Source: Coriobacteriaceae bacterium (GTDB lineage Bacteria; Actinomycetota; Coriobacteriia; Coriobacteriales; Coriobacteriaceae). Taken from it: DNA of 64,000 nucleotides. Location of the stretch: positions 186,001-250,000 of the forward strand of contig SUUG01000011.1 of assembly GCA_015062655.1 (NCBI GenBank), written 5' to 3'. The position numbers were made by a program, and so were the translations under genes. Below are positions 1-9,755 of this stretch, in pieces. Below the pieces are notes generated by a model. It worked only from the letters and a program-made list of their open reading frames with translations, was not told where the DNA came from and searched no databases. Position 1 is the first letter of the stretch. The number at the start of each line of letters is the position of its first letter.

Positions 1-554
<554 letters not shown>

Positions 555-608
555 CGCCGGACAAGCCGTCCCGACGCCCTTGATAGCGCCGGGACGCACC
601 TTCGCAAA

Positions 609-641
609 GCGCCGCCGGGCCCCTCCGGCGGCGCACTTTTT
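609..641 (+). terminator. Intrinsic terminator after cysK
   Basis: Perfect 10-bp stem (609-618 with 625-634) with a 6-nt loop, followed by a T-run at 637-641. It lies 55 bp after the cysK stop and before the mnmA promoter. Confidence 0.85.
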
Positions 642-697
642 CCCCGATGAAGATGGCGCGCCCGCCCTCCTTACTGGCCCCGACCGCCGGCACCGAG

Positions 698-726
698 TTG
701 AGGCGCGGGCCGGCATCTTCTAGAAT
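698..726 (+). promoter_or_regulatory. Housekeeping sigma promoter of mnmA
   Basis: TTGAGG (698-703), an exactly 17-nt spacer and TAGAAT (721-726), placed 30 bp before the mnmA start. The spacing is ideal for a sigma70/SigA-type promoter. A GAAAGGGG ribosome-binding site follows at about 742-749. Confidence 0.65.
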
Positions 727-755
727 TGCGCTGCTTTCACTGAAAGGGGTGCGAC

Positions 756-1976
756 GTGGCTTCCAAGGGCCGGGTGCTGGTGGCGATGAGCGGCGGGGTC
801 GATTCGAGCGTGACGGCCCACCTGCTGAATCAGCAGGGATACGAGTGCTCGGGCGCCACGATGCGCCTCACCTGCTCGCGCTCCTTCGACGACGCGGGTG
901 CGCGCAGCTGCTGCTCGCTGGCCGACATCGCCGACGCCGAGGCCGTCTGCGACCGGCTCGGCATTCCCTTCCAGGTGCTCGACATGCGAGAGATCTTCGA
1001 ACGCACCGTCATCGACAAGTTCGTCAGCACCTACGAGGACGGGCGGACCCCGAACCCCTGCATCGACTGCAACCGCTACCTGAAGTTCGGCTCCCTGCTC
1101 GACTACGCGCTCAAGCACGGGTTCGACTACGTGGCGACCGGGCATTACGCGCGGATCGCCCCGCTCGATGCGCGGGCCGCCGAGGCGGGCGGGGCAGCCG
1201 GTGACCTCCTGCGCCGCCTCAGGTCGGACGCCGGGCCGGACGGGGCCCTCGCCCTCGCCGTCGGCGTCGATCCCGCAAAGGACCAGAGCTACGTGCTCTA
1301 CGCGCTCACCCAGGACCACCTCGCCCACACGCTGCTGCCGCTCGGCGGGCTTGTGAAGGAGCGCGACGTGCGCCGCATCGCCGCCGAGGAGGGCCTCGTC
1401 AACGCCGAGAAGCGCGACAGCCAGGGCATCTGCTTCGTGCCCGACGGCGACTTCGCCGGGTTTATCGAGCAGCGCCGCGGGCAGCTGCTTCCCGAGGGCG
1501 ACATCGTGGACGGCGCCGGCCGCGTGCTCGGCCGCCACGAGGGGGCGCTGCGCTACACCGTCGGACAGCGGCGGGGGCTCGGCGTGGCGATGCTGCACCC
1601 CATGTACGTCACGGGCGTGGATGTGGACGCGAACACGGTGACGCTCGGCGAGGAGGCCGACCTCATGGCTGAGGGGCTCGTCGCCGACGACTGGATCTGG
1701 AGCGCGCCCGCGGGCGCGATACGGGAGCTCCTCGACGAGGACGCCCGCCGCCGCGGCGAAGGCGTTGTCGTGAGTGCGCGGATCCGCTACCGCCAAAAAC
1801 CCCAGATGGCACGTTTGAGCTGGGAAGATGCAGGCAGCGTGGATTTCCGCAGGGAGGAGCGCGTGCGCGTGACGTTCGCCGAGCCCCAGCGCGCGATCGC
1901 CCCCGGCCAGGCCGTCGTCGTCTACGCGGGCGACGTCGTGCTCGGCGGCGGCACCACCGTGGCCGCCCTGCGGTAG
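756..1976 (+). CDS. mnmA: tRNA-specific 2-thiouridylase MnmA
   Basis: MnmA puts the 2-thio group on the wobble uridine of Lys, Glu and Gln tRNAs. The GTG start has a strong Shine-Dalgarno 6 nt upstream; the product is 406 aa, slightly longer than the usual 360-390. The N-terminal PP-loop SGGVDSS is at residues 12-18, with PNPCIDCNRYLKF around 99-111 and DSQGICF around 221-227. Cysteines 102, 105 and 226 make a CxxC plus distal Cys set. The classic enzyme has Asp at the first of these positions, and the three-Cys form fits the proposed iron-sulfur-dependent mechanism (inference). A Gly/Arg/Ala-rich insertion lies at about 140-170. The gene sits beside cysK, so both neighbours concern sulfur. 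Confidence 0.95.
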   Translation: MASKGRVLVAMSGGVDSSVTAHLLNQQGYECSGATMRLTCSRSFDDAGARSCCSLADIADAEAVCDRLGIPFQVLDMREIFERTVIDKFVSTYEDGRTPNPCIDCNRYLKFGSLLDYALKHGFDYVATGHYARIAPLDARAAEAGGAAGDLLRRLRSDAGPDGALALAVGVDPAKDQSYVLYALTQDHLAHTLLPLGGLVKERDVRRIAAEEGLVNAEKRDSQGICFVPDGDFAGFIEQRRGQLLPEGDIVDGAGRVLGRHEGALRYTVGQRRGLGVAMLHPMYVTGVDVDANTVTLGEEADLMAEGLVADDWIWSAPAGAIRELLDEDARRRGEGVVVSARIRYRQKPQMARLSWEDAGSVDFRREERVRVTFAEPQRAIAPGQAVVVYAGDVVLGGGTTVAALR

Positions 1977-2444
1977 GCGGGGCGGCTCCGGGCGAGAGCC
2001 GGACCGAACCGGGCATCTGGGCCAGGCGAGCACGGCGGCCTGAGCCGGTCGCGCATCGGCGGCGGTCGCGGGCGGCGGCCGGCGCGGCGGTCAACGCCGG
2101 CCGTGCTGTGAAGCCCGCCAGCGCTCGGAAGCTCGATATCGCGTTTTCGGACGAAATAAGGTCGATTCCGCGCCCAAAACGTTCGAAAACGCGATATCGA
2201 GTTGAAACGGCGACGGTTGCAGGGGCACGGGCTCCAATCGGCCGCCAGAGTGGGAGCGGAAGGGCCCGTGGCAGCAGGAACTCGACGAGCCGACGGCTTG
2301 CGGAGGGCCCCGTGACAGCAAGGGCTCGGAGGAGCCCTTGCCCCCGCGCACGGACGGCATGGCCCGGCTGCCACCCGGTCGCAGCCAGGCGCCGCCAATC
2401 CGCGCCCCGGCACTCAATCCCCTCCTCCTCTTTCTCTCCCTCGC
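1977..2444. other. Intergenic region before the copper cluster
   Basis: I see no gene here. The left part is GC-rich low-complexity sequence (about 2040-2100). It is followed by a 70-bp palindrome (2132-2201, separate entry) and a short hairpin with 9-bp arms at 2318-2326 and 2333-2341. No T-run follows the hairpin, so terminator function for mnmA is doubtful. Confidence 0.5.
2132..2201. repeat. Simple palindromic element, 18-bp perfect arms
   Basis: Arm 2132-2149 is the exact reverse complement of 2184-2201 (CTCGATATCGCGTTTTCG type), with a 34-nt interior. Size and shape match the 64-bp palindromes elsewhere in the window but the arm sequence is unrelated. It is the only copy of this arm family seen here. 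Confidence 0.75.
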
Positions 2445-2474
2445 TTGAATACCCCCTGGGGGTGGGGGTATCAT
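2445..2474 (+). promoter_or_regulatory. copA promoter with embedded CsoR-type operator
   Basis: TTGAAT (2445-2450) and TATCAT (2469-2474) are separated by 18 nt. The spacer holds a G/C-tract inverted repeat ATACCCCC...GGGGGTAT (2449-2471), the classic CsoR operator form. CsoR bound here would block RNA polymerase directly, and copper would release it. The csoR gene lies downstream in the same cluster. Confidence 0.8.
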
Positions 2475-2504
2475 CTCTACCGTGAACAAGAGAAAGGGAG
2501 CATC

Positions 2505-4835
2505 ATGGCTCATGAGAAATTCGACGTCACGGGCATGACCTGCGCCTCCTGCCAGGCGCACGTCGACCGCGCCGTCCGCCGCCTCGACGGCGTCTCCGAA
2601 GTCGCCGTCAACCTGCTCTCCGGTTCCATGGCAGTCGACTACGACGAGTCGCGCGTCTCGCCCGACGACATCGTGACCGCCGTCGACCGCGCGGGCTACG
2701 GCGTCTCGCTGCCCGACGCCGCCGGCGAGGGCGCCGGCACCGAGCACGGCACCGCGCCTGCCCGCCTCGACTCCCCCACCAAGAAGCTCGAGGCCGCGGC
2801 GGCGTCCATGAGAAGCCGCCTCATCGTCTCGCTCATCTTCGAGATCCCCCTCTTCTACCTCGGCATGGGCCATATGCTCGGCTGGCCGCTTCCCGCCGTC
2901 CTCACCGACCACGCCCACAGCATGACGCTCGCGCTCACGATGCTTCTGCTCACCATCCCCATCGCCTTCGCCAACCGCGCCTACTTCATCAACGGCTTCA
3001 AGTCGCTCATCTACGGCGCACCCAACATGGACGCCCTCGTGGCGATCGGCGCGGCGGCGAGCATCGCGTGGTCCGTCTACGCCATGTACGCCATGGCCGA
3101 CCAGCTGGCCGTCGGCGCCGTCCACGAGGCCTCGATGACGGCGATGGACAACCTCTACCTCGAGGCCGCTGGCACGATCCTCGCGCTCGTGACCGTGGGC
3201 AAGTACCTCGAGACCCGCAGCAAGTCCAAGACCGGCGGCGCCATCGAGCAGCTGATCGACCTCGCCCCGAAGGAGGCGACCCTCGTGGCCGAGGACGGCA
3301 GCGAGACCGTCGTTCCCGCCGACTCGATCCAGCTCGGCCAGGTCGTCCGCGTGCGTCCCGGCGAATCCGTCCCCGTCGACGGCGTCGTGCTCGACGGCCT
3401 CTCCGCGGTCGATGAGTCGGCGCTCACCGGCGAGAGCATCCCGGTGGAGAAGAAGGCCGGCGACACCGTCTCGGCCGCGACGGTCAACCGCGCGGGCACC
3501 TTCACCTTCCGCGCCACCCGCGTGGGCGCCGACACGAACCTCGCGAAGATCATCCAGCTCGTGGAGGACGCGAACGCCACGAAGGCGCCGATCTCCCGCC
3601 TCGCCGACCAGGTGGCCGCCGTCTTCGTTCCCATCGTGATCGGCATCGCGATCGTCACCTTCGTCGCCTGGCTCGCGATCACCGGCAACGCCAACGAGGC
3701 GCTCACGGCGGCCGTGGCCGTGCTCGTGATCAGCTGCCCTTGCGCCCTCGGTCTCGCCACGCCCGTGGCGATCATGGCGGGCACCGGCAAGGGCGCTGAG
3801 ATGGGGATCCTCTTCAAGAGCGCCGAGGCGCTCGAGACGCTTCGCGGGGTGGGCACCGTCATCCTCGACAAGACGGGCACCGTGACCGCCGGCGCGCCGC
3901 GCGTGACCGACGTCATCCCCGCCACGCGGCCCGACGGCTCCGCGACGATCAGCGAGAAAGCCCTGGTGAAGCTCGCCGCCGCGCTCGAGCGGAGCAGCGA
4001 GCATCCGCTCGCTGAGGCGATCATGGCCTACGCCGACGAGCGCGACATCATCGCCCGCCCGGTGGAGGACTTCCGCGCCATCCCGGGCCGCGGCGTGGCC
4101 GCTCGCGAGGGTGCCAACGAGATCGCCGCCGGCAACGCGGCCCTCATGGCCGAGCTCGGCATCGACATCGACGCCGAGCTGCGCGAGTCCTTCGCCCATG
4201 AGGGGAAGACGCCGCTGTTCTTCGCCAAGAACGGCGCGCATGTGGGCACGATCGCTGCCGCCGACGAGGTGAAGCCCACGAGCGCGGCCGCCATCGGCGC
4301 CCTGCGCGGACTCGGCGTCGAGGTGCGGATGCTCACCGGCGACAACCGCACCACCGCTGAGGCCATCGCCCGCGAGGTGGGCCTCGCGCCCGCGTACGTG
4401 ATCGCCGACGTCATGCCCGCCGACAAGGAGCGCCACGTGCGTGAGCTCCAGGACGCCGGGCAGAAGGTCGCCATGGTGGGCGACGGCGTGAACGACTCGC
4501 CCGCGCTCGCCCGCGCCGACGTGGGCCTGGCGATCGGCACCGGCGCCGACATCGCCAAGGAGGGCGCCGACGTGATCCTCATGAGGAGCGACCTCGCCGA
4601 CGTCGCCCGCGCCATCGAGCTCTCCGGCGCGGTGATCCGCAACATCAAGCAGGACCTGTTCTGGGCGCTGATCTACAACGCGATCGGCATCCCGCTGGCT
4701 GCGGGCGTGTTCTTCCCCTTCACCGGCTGGCAGCTGAACCCGATGTTCGGTGCCGCTGCTATGAGCCTGTCGAGCATCTGCGTGGTGGCGAACGCCCTGC
4801 GCCTGCGCGGCTTCAAACCGCGTGCGGCGCGCTAA
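2505..4835 (+). CDS. copA: Copper-translocating P1B-type ATPase
   Basis: Inner-membrane ATPase that exports Cu(I). I place the start at ATG 2505, directly after GAAAGGGAG, rather than at the in-frame ATG 2445, which lies inside the promoter. The product is 776 aa. One N-terminal heavy-metal-associated domain carries GMTCASC at residues 10-16. Other hallmarks are TGES near 308, the transmembrane metal site SCPCALG (C411, C413), the phosphorylated Asp in DKTGT (D455), SEHPLA of the nucleotide-binding domain and [10 protein letters not shown] from 659. Eight membrane segments are expected for the family. It heads a cluster with copZ and csoR. Confidence 0.95.
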   Translation: MAHEKFDVTGMTCASCQAHVDRAVRRLDGVSEVAVNLLSGSMAVDYDESRVSPDDIVTAVDRAGYGVSLPDAAGEGAGTEHGTAPARLDSPTKKLEAAAASMRSRLIVSLIFEIPLFYLGMGHMLGWPLPAVLTDHAHSMTLALTMLLLTIPIAFANRAYFINGFKSLIYGAPNMDALVAIGAAASIAWSVYAMYAMADQLAVGAVHEASMTAMDNLYLEAAGTILALVTVGKYLETRSKSKTGGAIEQLIDLAPKEATLVAEDGSETVVPADSIQLGQVVRVRPGESVPVDGVVLDGLSAVDESALTGESIPVEKKAGDTVSAATVNRAGTFTFRATRVGADTNLAKIIQLVEDANATKAPISRLADQVAAVFVPIVIGIAIVTFVAWLAITGNANEALTAAVAVLVISCPCALGLATPVAIMAGTGKGAEMGILFKSAEALETLRGVGTVILDKTGTVTAGAPRVTDVIPATRPDGSATISEKALVKLAAALERSSEHPLAEAIMAYADERDIIARPVEDFRAIPGRGVAAREGANEIAAGNAALMAELGIDIDAELRESFAHEGKTPLFFAKNGAHVGTIAAADEVKPTSAAAIGALRGLGVEVRMLTGDNRTTAEAIAREVGLAPAYVIADVMPADKERHVRELQDAGQKVAMVGDGVNDSPALARADVGLAIGTGADIAKEGADVILMRSDLADVARAIELSGAVIRNIKQDLFWALIYNAIGIPLAAGVFFPFTGWQLNPMFGAAAMSLSSICVVANALRLRGFKPRAAR

Positions 4836-4922
4836 GATGGCACCACCGGGCGCGCTCCCCGCGCGGCCCGTCTTGCGATATATCCCCCGCGCCCAGGCCG
4901 CGCACCGAGAAAGGATCGAGCT

Positions 4923-5141
4923 ATGAAATACATCATCGAGACCGAGGGCCTGCACTGCGGCCACTGCGACGCGTCCGTCGAGTCCGCCCTCCTGAAGGTG
5001 GCCGGCGTGACCGGCGCCGACTCCGACCACGAGGCCCAGACCGTCGAGGTCGAGGCCGACGGGAACATCTCCGAGGACGCGCTCAAGGCCGCCGTCGAGA
5101 GCGCCGGTGACTTCCGCGCGCTCTCCGTCACGGCCGCGTGA
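4923..5141 (+). CDS. copZ: Heavy-metal-associated domain protein, copper chaperone
   Basis: A 72-aa single HMA domain with the metal-binding pair in LHCGHC (C12, C15) near the N-terminus. Proteins of this size deliver Cu(I) to CopA or CsoR in the cytoplasm. The ATG has an AAGGA site about 8 nt upstream. It lies 87 bp after copA and 41 bp before csoR on the same strand, consistent with co-transcription from the CsoR-controlled promoter. HCGHC, rather than the more usual MxCxxC, is slightly divergent; another soft metal cannot be excluded from sequence alone. Confidence 0.85.
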   Translation: MKYIIETEGLHCGHCDASVESALLKVAGVTGADSDHEAQTVEVEADGNISEDALKAAVESAGDFRALSVTAA

Positions 5142-5182
5142 GCTGAGACGCCGGACCGCTTGAACCTGGGGAGGGATGCGCC

Positions 5183-5455
5183 ATGATGGCAGACCACGAC
5201 AAGACCCTGCGTCTGCTCAAGACCGCCCGCGGGCAGATCGACGGGATCATGCGCATGGTGGAGGACGACCGCTACTGCATCGACATCTCCACCCAGCTCA
5301 TGGCAACTGAGTCGATGCTCGCCCGCATCAACGCCGACGTGCTCAAAGCCCATATCGAGGGCTGCGTGCGCCAGGCGGCGGAGATGGGTTCCGAAGATGA
5401 GAAAGCCGAGAAGCTCGCCGAGATCGAGCGCGTGATCGACAAGCTGGCGCGATAA
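5183..5455 (+). CDS. csoR: Copper-sensing repressor, CsoR/FrmR (DUF156) family
   Basis: A 90-aa all-helical repressor. The Cu(I) ligand triad is present as C32, H57 and C61, with the same 25- and 4-residue spacing as characterised CsoR proteins. The N-terminal stretch LLKTARGQIDGIMRMVEDDRY is the family signature. The start at ATG 5183 follows a GGGGAGGG site; ATG 5186 is an alternative. It most likely represses the promoter upstream of copA and, being in the same cluster, autoregulates. Confidence 0.9.
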   Translation: MMADHDKTLRLLKTARGQIDGIMRMVEDDRYCIDISTQLMATESMLARINADVLKAHIEGCVRQAAEMGSEDEKAEKLAEIERVIDKLAR

Positions 5456-5582
5456 CCGGGCGCCAGCGCCCAGGGTGCCTTTGCGCCCGCCCTGTGAACC
5501 CGGCCGTATCTGCGCGCGCCTGCGCCGGATGCGGCCGGGTTCGGGTATAACGGGGTCATTCGTCACACGATTGGAGACATCG

Positions 5583-6035
5583 ATGAACGAGTTCATGAAA
5601 GACCGCTACGGGGCCGATGACCTCACCACCACGCTCGGCATCACCGGGATGATCCTCGCCCTTGCGGGCAACCTCTTCCAGCTCAGCGCCCTGCTGTGGA
5701 TCGGCCTCGCGCTCGCCGTCGTCGCGCTCGCCCGGGCGTTCTCGAAAAACCAGACAGCCCGCGTCCGTGAGAACGAGGCCTTCCACCGGTTCGCGGCGCG
5801 CATCCCCGTGATCGGGCCGCTCGTGGCCAAAAGCGCCTCAGCTGGCAGCGGGGCCCGCAGCAAGACCGACTTCAAGCGCCAGGCCCGCACCGCGCGCACC
5901 ATGTGGCGAGACCGCAAAACGAAGTCCTTCATGAAATGCCCCACCTGCGGGGCCACGCTCGCCGTGCCCAAAGGCAAGGGCAAGATGATCGTCACCTGCC
6001 CCAAATGCCGCACCAAGATGGAGGCGCGCTCCTGA
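5583..6035 (+). CDS. Small membrane protein with C-terminal zinc ribbon
   Basis: A 150-aa protein. I chose ATG 5583 because GGAG sits 6 nt upstream; the open frame extends further left but looks non-coding. Two closely spaced hydrophobic segments at about 17-35 and 36-52 are followed by a basic region and a treble-clef-like zinc ribbon, CPTC (119-122) and CPKC (139-142). Such proteins occur in Coriobacteriia and other Gram-positives, but I do not know a function. The ribbon should face the cytoplasm if both helices cross the membrane. A TATAAC box at 5545 may be its promoter (weak). Confidence 0.75.
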   Translation: MNEFMKDRYGADDLTTTLGITGMILALAGNLFQLSALLWIGLALAVVALARAFSKNQTARVRENEAFHRFAARIPVIGPLVAKSASAGSGARSKTDFKRQARTARTMWRDRKTKSFMKCPTCGATLAVPKGKGKMIVTCPKCRTKMEARS

Positions 6036-6098
6036 CCCCTCCCCTCCCGCAGCCGACGCCAGCCCCTCACGACCGCCCGCCAGAAAGCGAGATCCACC

Positions 6099-7055
6099 AT
6101 GACCGAGACCGGCCCCGCACCCGCCGTCCTCGAAGAGACGTTCTCTCTGCCCTCGTCCGACGACACCTCGCAGGTGCACGGACGGCTGTGGGAGCCCGCA
6201 TCAGCGTCCCCGCGCGGCATCGTGCAGCTCGTGCACGGGATGTCCGAGCACATCGCACGCTACGACCCCCTCGCACGGCGCCTCGCCGAGGCTGGGTTCG
6301 CCGTCATCGGCCATGACCATGTCGGCCACGGCAAGACCTCCCCGCGCGAGCGCCACGGCATGATACCGGCGCGCGACGGCGCGGACATCCTCGTCAGCGA
6401 CGTGCACCGGGTCCGTGATCTCGCAAACGAGCGCTTCCCCGGCCTCCCCCACGTGATCTTCGGGCACTCCATGGGCAGCTTCGTCACCCGTTGCGAGATC
6501 GGTCGAGCCGGTGAGGGGCTCGCAGGCGCCGTCATCTGCGGGACCGGTCAGATCCCCGGAGCGCTCACCGGCACGGGCCGCATCGCGGCCCGTGCGATCG
6601 CAGCCGTCGGCGGCGAGGACCGGCACAGCGCCCTGCTGCAAAAGCTCGCCCTCGGCAACAGCAATGCACGGATCGACCATCCCCGCACCGAGGTGGACTG
6701 GCTTTCGGCCAACGAGGCGAACGTCGACGCCTACCTCGCGGATACGGACTGCGGGGCGCAGTTCTCGGCAGGGGGATTCGCCACGCTCTTCTCGGTGGCG
6801 CACGAGGCGTGCGCGCGCTCGACCTTCGAGTCGATTCCGAACGATCTTCCTCTTCTGTTCATCGCCGGCAGCGACGACCCCATCGGCTCTTACGGGGACG
6901 GCGTCCGGACGGCCGCCGACCGCGCTAGGCGGTCGGGCGCGGCAGACGTCTCGTGCACCATCTACCCCGGGATGCGGCACGAGATCTTGAACGAGGTCGA
7001 GGGCGAACGGGTCATGGACGACGTGCTCTCCTGGCTGGAGGCTCGAATCGCGTAG
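6099..7055 (+). CDS. Alpha/beta hydrolase, monoacylglycerol lipase / lysophospholipase-like
   Basis: A 318-aa serine hydrolase of the Hydrolase_4 type. The oxyanion motif VHGMSEH is at about 45-51, the nucleophile elbow GHSMGS has Ser124, the probable acid is D260 (GSDDP) and the catalytic histidine is H294 (GMRHE). There is no signal peptide, so it should be cytoplasmic. The substrate is unknown; the GHDHVGHGKT segment is typical of lipid-ester hydrolases. It is preceded by the zinc-ribbon gene with a 63-bp gap and followed by a strong terminator. Confidence 0.85.
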   Translation: MTETGPAPAVLEETFSLPSSDDTSQVHGRLWEPASASPRGIVQLVHGMSEHIARYDPLARRLAEAGFAVIGHDHVGHGKTSPRERHGMIPARDGADILVSDVHRVRDLANERFPGLPHVIFGHSMGSFVTRCEIGRAGEGLAGAVICGTGQIPGALTGTGRIAARAIAAVGGEDRHSALLQKLALGNSNARIDHPRTEVDWLSANEANVDAYLADTDCGAQFSAGGFATLFSVAHEACARSTFESIPNDLPLLFIAGSDDPIGSYGDGVRTAADRARRSGAADVSCTIYPGMRHEILNEVEGERVMDDVLSWLEARIA

Positions 7056-7097
7056 CGGGCATCAGAATATGTGCTCAGCCGCGTGCTGCGCAGGTTG

Positions 7098-7123
7098 AAA
7101 ACGGCCCCGAAAGGGGCCGTTTT
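7098..7123 (+). terminator. Intrinsic terminator after the hydrolase gene
   Basis: Perfect 11-bp stem including its A and T ends (7098-7108 with 7113-7123) around a GAAA tetraloop, 42 bp after the stop codon. The arms end in AAAA and TTTT, so it can work on both strands. Confidence 0.9.
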
Positions 7124-7142
7124 CCATAACGGGGCGCGAGTC

Positions 7143-7316
7143 TGGACAAAAATGACGCTAGTCGGTATTTCATCGACAGCTATAGACATTTATAGCTATG
7201 CAAATCTGTCCGGTTGAAGGCATCCAGCCCTCCCGGCAGCCCGCTATGCCGCTCATTACATATAAATAGTTGTCCTGTCATGGAACTGAATTACCGACTA
7301 ACGTCATTTTTGTCCA
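7143..7316. repeat. Compound inverted-repeat element, 25-bp outer arms
   Basis: Outer arms 7143-7167 and 7292-7316 match in 24 of 25 positions. Between them are further partial copies of the arm end (...CTGTCC near 7206-7211 and ...TTGTCC near 7269-7274) and a small inner hairpin around GCTATAGACATTTATAGC. At 174 bp it has the size and nested layout of the other compound elements in this window. It is the only copy of this arm family here. Confidence 0.75.
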
Positions 7317-7333
7317 CGAAGCGCAAACCAAAC

Positions 7334-7368
7334 GAAAAAAAGGGGCCCCGGATCGCTCCGGAGCCCCT
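7334..7368 (-). terminator. Intrinsic terminator of the minus-strand sortase-protein relic
   Basis: On the minus strand a 10-bp stem (7358-7367 with 7342-7351) is followed by a T-run (7335-7341). It lies just beyond the stop of the minus-strand relic. Confidence 0.8.
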
Positions 7369-7392
7369 TGCGGCGAGCATTCCGCCCAGCCG

Positions 7393-8004
7393 TTAGCCGT
7401 TCTGACGACGGCGGCGCACGCCGCCTGCAAGGGCGATGAGCCCTAGGGCGCCGACCGCGGCCACGAGGGCAGCGCCTGCCGCGTCCCCCGTCCACGGAAG
7501 ACGGCGGCTCCCCTTGCCGGCCTTCTTGACCGCATCCGGCTTCGGCGTATGGAGGTTGGTCACGGTGGCGTTGCCCGCGATGGACTTGCCGTCCTTGAGT
7601 ACGGCCTTCACCGACGTGACCGCGGAGAAGTCCGTGACCTTGCCGGCGGTGACCCAAGAGCCGTCGCGCATGGAGGAGGGGTCGGCGCCCTGCGGCGTCA
7701 TCTGGTAGAAGAAGGAGAACAGGTCGTTGACCTCGGCCGGGTTGACCGACTCGAGGCTCTTCGTGAGCCCCGTGACGAACTTCGACCCGCGGTCGACGTA
7801 GGAGCCCCTGCCGTCCTCGACGATCGCATGGTCGCCCTTGTAGGGAAGCGCGTCGATGAGGCTGAGCTTGGCCGCGCTCTCGCGGGAGCAGTTCGCGGCG
7901 GACAGACGGTACATGAGGGCGTCGCCCAGGTCGGCGCCTGCGGGCGCGGACGGCCGGGAAGACCATCGCTCAGACACAACGTCGCTCGATGGGGCATATA
8001 TCAT
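7393..8004 (-). pseudogene. 3' relic of a sortase-anchored surface protein
   Basis: A 203-residue stretch (from ATG 8004) ends in a cell-wall sorting signal: LPWTG at about residue 169, a hydrophobic helix, then RRRRQNG. A substrate of housekeeping sortase needs an N-terminal signal peptide, and none is present; the frame simply runs into the divergent coiled-coil gene. The rest (DLFSFFYQMTPQG, a KVTDFSAVTSVKAVL segment) looks like the last domain of a larger exported protein. I interpret it as a 5'-truncated gene whose own terminator survives. A short cytosolic product is possible but would make no sense with the anchor. Confidence 0.65.
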
Positions 8005-8049
8005 AGGGACGCATATGAAGGCCGCTGCGCTTGCTGATGGGAGCACGCC

Positions 8050-9423
8050 ATGGACGATACGAATAAAACCACCCCGGGGACGTCCTCGCCCGACGCGCCC
8101 TCGCCGCTCACCCCCACCTTTCTCACCCGCGAGGAGTACGAGAACATGGGGGACGACCCCGAGCCGCTGCCGAAGGGCTTCGAGGTCATCGACGGCACGG
8201 GTGTGTTTCCCCGCGTCGAGGAGGATGAGCCCCAAGAGGACCCGGCCGCCGACGCGGGCGAGGAGGGGGCCGTGGCCGCTGTGCGCTCCTTCTTCTCCCA
8301 GGGAGCCCATGCGGTGCGGCAGGTGAGCGCCGCGAAGAAGGCGCACGAGACCGCCCGGTCCGAGCTCTCCGAGCTCGAGGAGGCCATGTCCGAGCGCACC
8401 GCGGAGCTCGAGCACCGTCGCGACATCACGGCCCGCTTCGATGAGATCATCGCCACCGAGACCGCCCGGAAGCAGACCGCTAACGAGGACGCCGTGAAGG
8501 CGGACGCGACGGCGAAGGAGCTCGCGGACGAGATCAGCGGCCTCAAAGACGAACTGCAGCAGATGAAGGACGCCGACACCCAGACCGAGCGCCGGCTCAA
8601 GGCGGCCGTCGAGGCGGCCGAGGCCAAGGAGGCGAGCGCCCGGGAGTCCGGCTCCCGCCTGCAGCGCCGCCTGGACGACGCCCGCCGCAACCTCGAACGC
8701 GCCGAGTCCGAGCGCGAGACCGGGATCAGGGCCGCCGAGGCCGCCATCAAGACCGCTGAGGAGCGCCTGCAGACCCTGCGCGGCGAGTTCACCGAGATCC
8801 AGCGGAACCCCTCCGCCAACTCGGCCGCCTACTCCGTGCGCCTCTCCGAGCTCGAGCAGGAGATCTCCGACGCCCGCGAGGGGCTGCGCACCGCCGAGGC
8901 CGACCTGCCGCGTGTGACCGGCGAGGTCGAGCAGACGCTCACCACGGCCCGCGCCCTCGTCGTCGAGGCGGAGAAGCCTATCGACGCGGCGAAGACGGCC
9001 TTCCGTGCCATCACCGAGGAGGCCGACGCCGCCCGCGACGAGCTCGACCGCGCCAAGCTCGACGCCCAGGGCCGCCAGCGCGACCTGCGGGAGCACATCG
9101 CCTCCCAGGAGAAGCGGCGGCGCGAGCAGGTCCAGGCCGCCGAGGACGCGCGGGAAACGGCGAGCGAGGCCGAGGCCGCGATCGCCGAGGCGACCGACAT
9201 CCACGACCACCCGGAGCTCATCGAGGAGCTCGAGCGCCGGCTCTCTGCCGACGAGGGGCTGCGCGCCCAGAAGCAGGCCGAGGTCGAGGCGCTCGCCGAC
9301 ACCGAGCGCACCGTGCGCGAGAGCACGAGGGGCTCGCGCGTGCGCTTCATCGGGGCGATCGCGGGCGCGGTGGCCGTCGTCGTGCTCATCGTGGTGCTGT
9401 GGATGGTGTTCTCGCGGCCGTAA
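8050..9423 (+). CDS. Tail-anchored coiled-coil protein, function unknown
   Basis: A 457-aa protein. Residues 1-90 are acidic, Pro/Thr-rich and probably disordered. From about 100 to 425 there is almost continuous heptad-like sequence rich in Ala, Glu, Arg and Lys, broken near 265-285 (a QRNPSANSAAYS loop). A single C-terminal transmembrane helix (about 432-454) ends three residues before the stop, so the coiled coil should sit on the cytoplasmic face. I recognise no enzymatic motif. The start ATG 8050 has GGGAG upstream and is 46 bp from the divergent relic. A scaffold or cell-envelope organiser is possible (inference only). Confidence 0.8.
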   Translation: MDDTNKTTPGTSSPDAPSPLTPTFLTREEYENMGDDPEPLPKGFEVIDGTGVFPRVEEDEPQEDPAADAGEEGAVAAVRSFFSQGAHAVRQVSAAKKAHETARSELSELEEAMSERTAELEHRRDITARFDEIIATETARKQTANEDAVKADATAKELADEISGLKDELQQMKDADTQTERRLKAAVEAAEAKEASARESGSRLQRRLDDARRNLERAESERETGIRAAEAAIKTAEERLQTLRGEFTEIQRNPSANSAAYSVRLSELEQEISDAREGLRTAEADLPRVTGEVEQTLTTARALVVEAEKPIDAAKTAFRAITEEADAARDELDRAKLDAQGRQRDLREHIASQEKRRREQVQAAEDARETASEAEAAIAEATDIHDHPELIEELERRLSADEGLRAQKQAEVEALADTERTVRESTRGSRVRFIGAIAGAVAVVVLIVVLWMVFSRP

Positions 9424-9612
9424 CGGCACCGCCGCGGCCGGGTGCGCTGCGGCCGATCCCATCGGCCGGCCGAGCGCGCCCTTCGGGTGTGGCTTCGCAA
9501 ACACCCTGCGGGCACGCCCCGCCGACCTGGGGTGACGGATGGGGCGGCCGCCAACATAACCAAGGGGAAAATGGTGCCCTGGGCGCTGCCCGGGGCATTT
9601 TGTTAACCTCGC

Positions 9613-9670
9613 ATCCCGTTTTCTCACGAAAACAGAGCGACCCGTCCGCAAAACCGTGAGAAAACGGGAT
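9613..9670. repeat. Simple palindromic element, 16-bp perfect arms
   Basis: Arms 9613-9628 and 9655-9670 (ATCCCGTTTTCTCACG type) are perfect reverse complements. At 58 bp it belongs to the simple palindrome class. It is followed immediately by a low-complexity tract. Confidence 0.75.
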
Positions 9671-9755
9671 ACCAACGCGGCAGCGGCAGCGACCGCGGCC
9701 AGCGGCAGCAGCGACGGCGACAGCCCCCCCATCGACCCGTAGCCGATGGCCGCAG

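Noticed and set aside
7393..9732. A 779-codon minus-strand gene spanning the LPWTG region and beyond
   Set aside because: Upstream of about 8004 the frame is the antisense shadow of the coiled-coil gene and has no signal peptide or recognisable domain.
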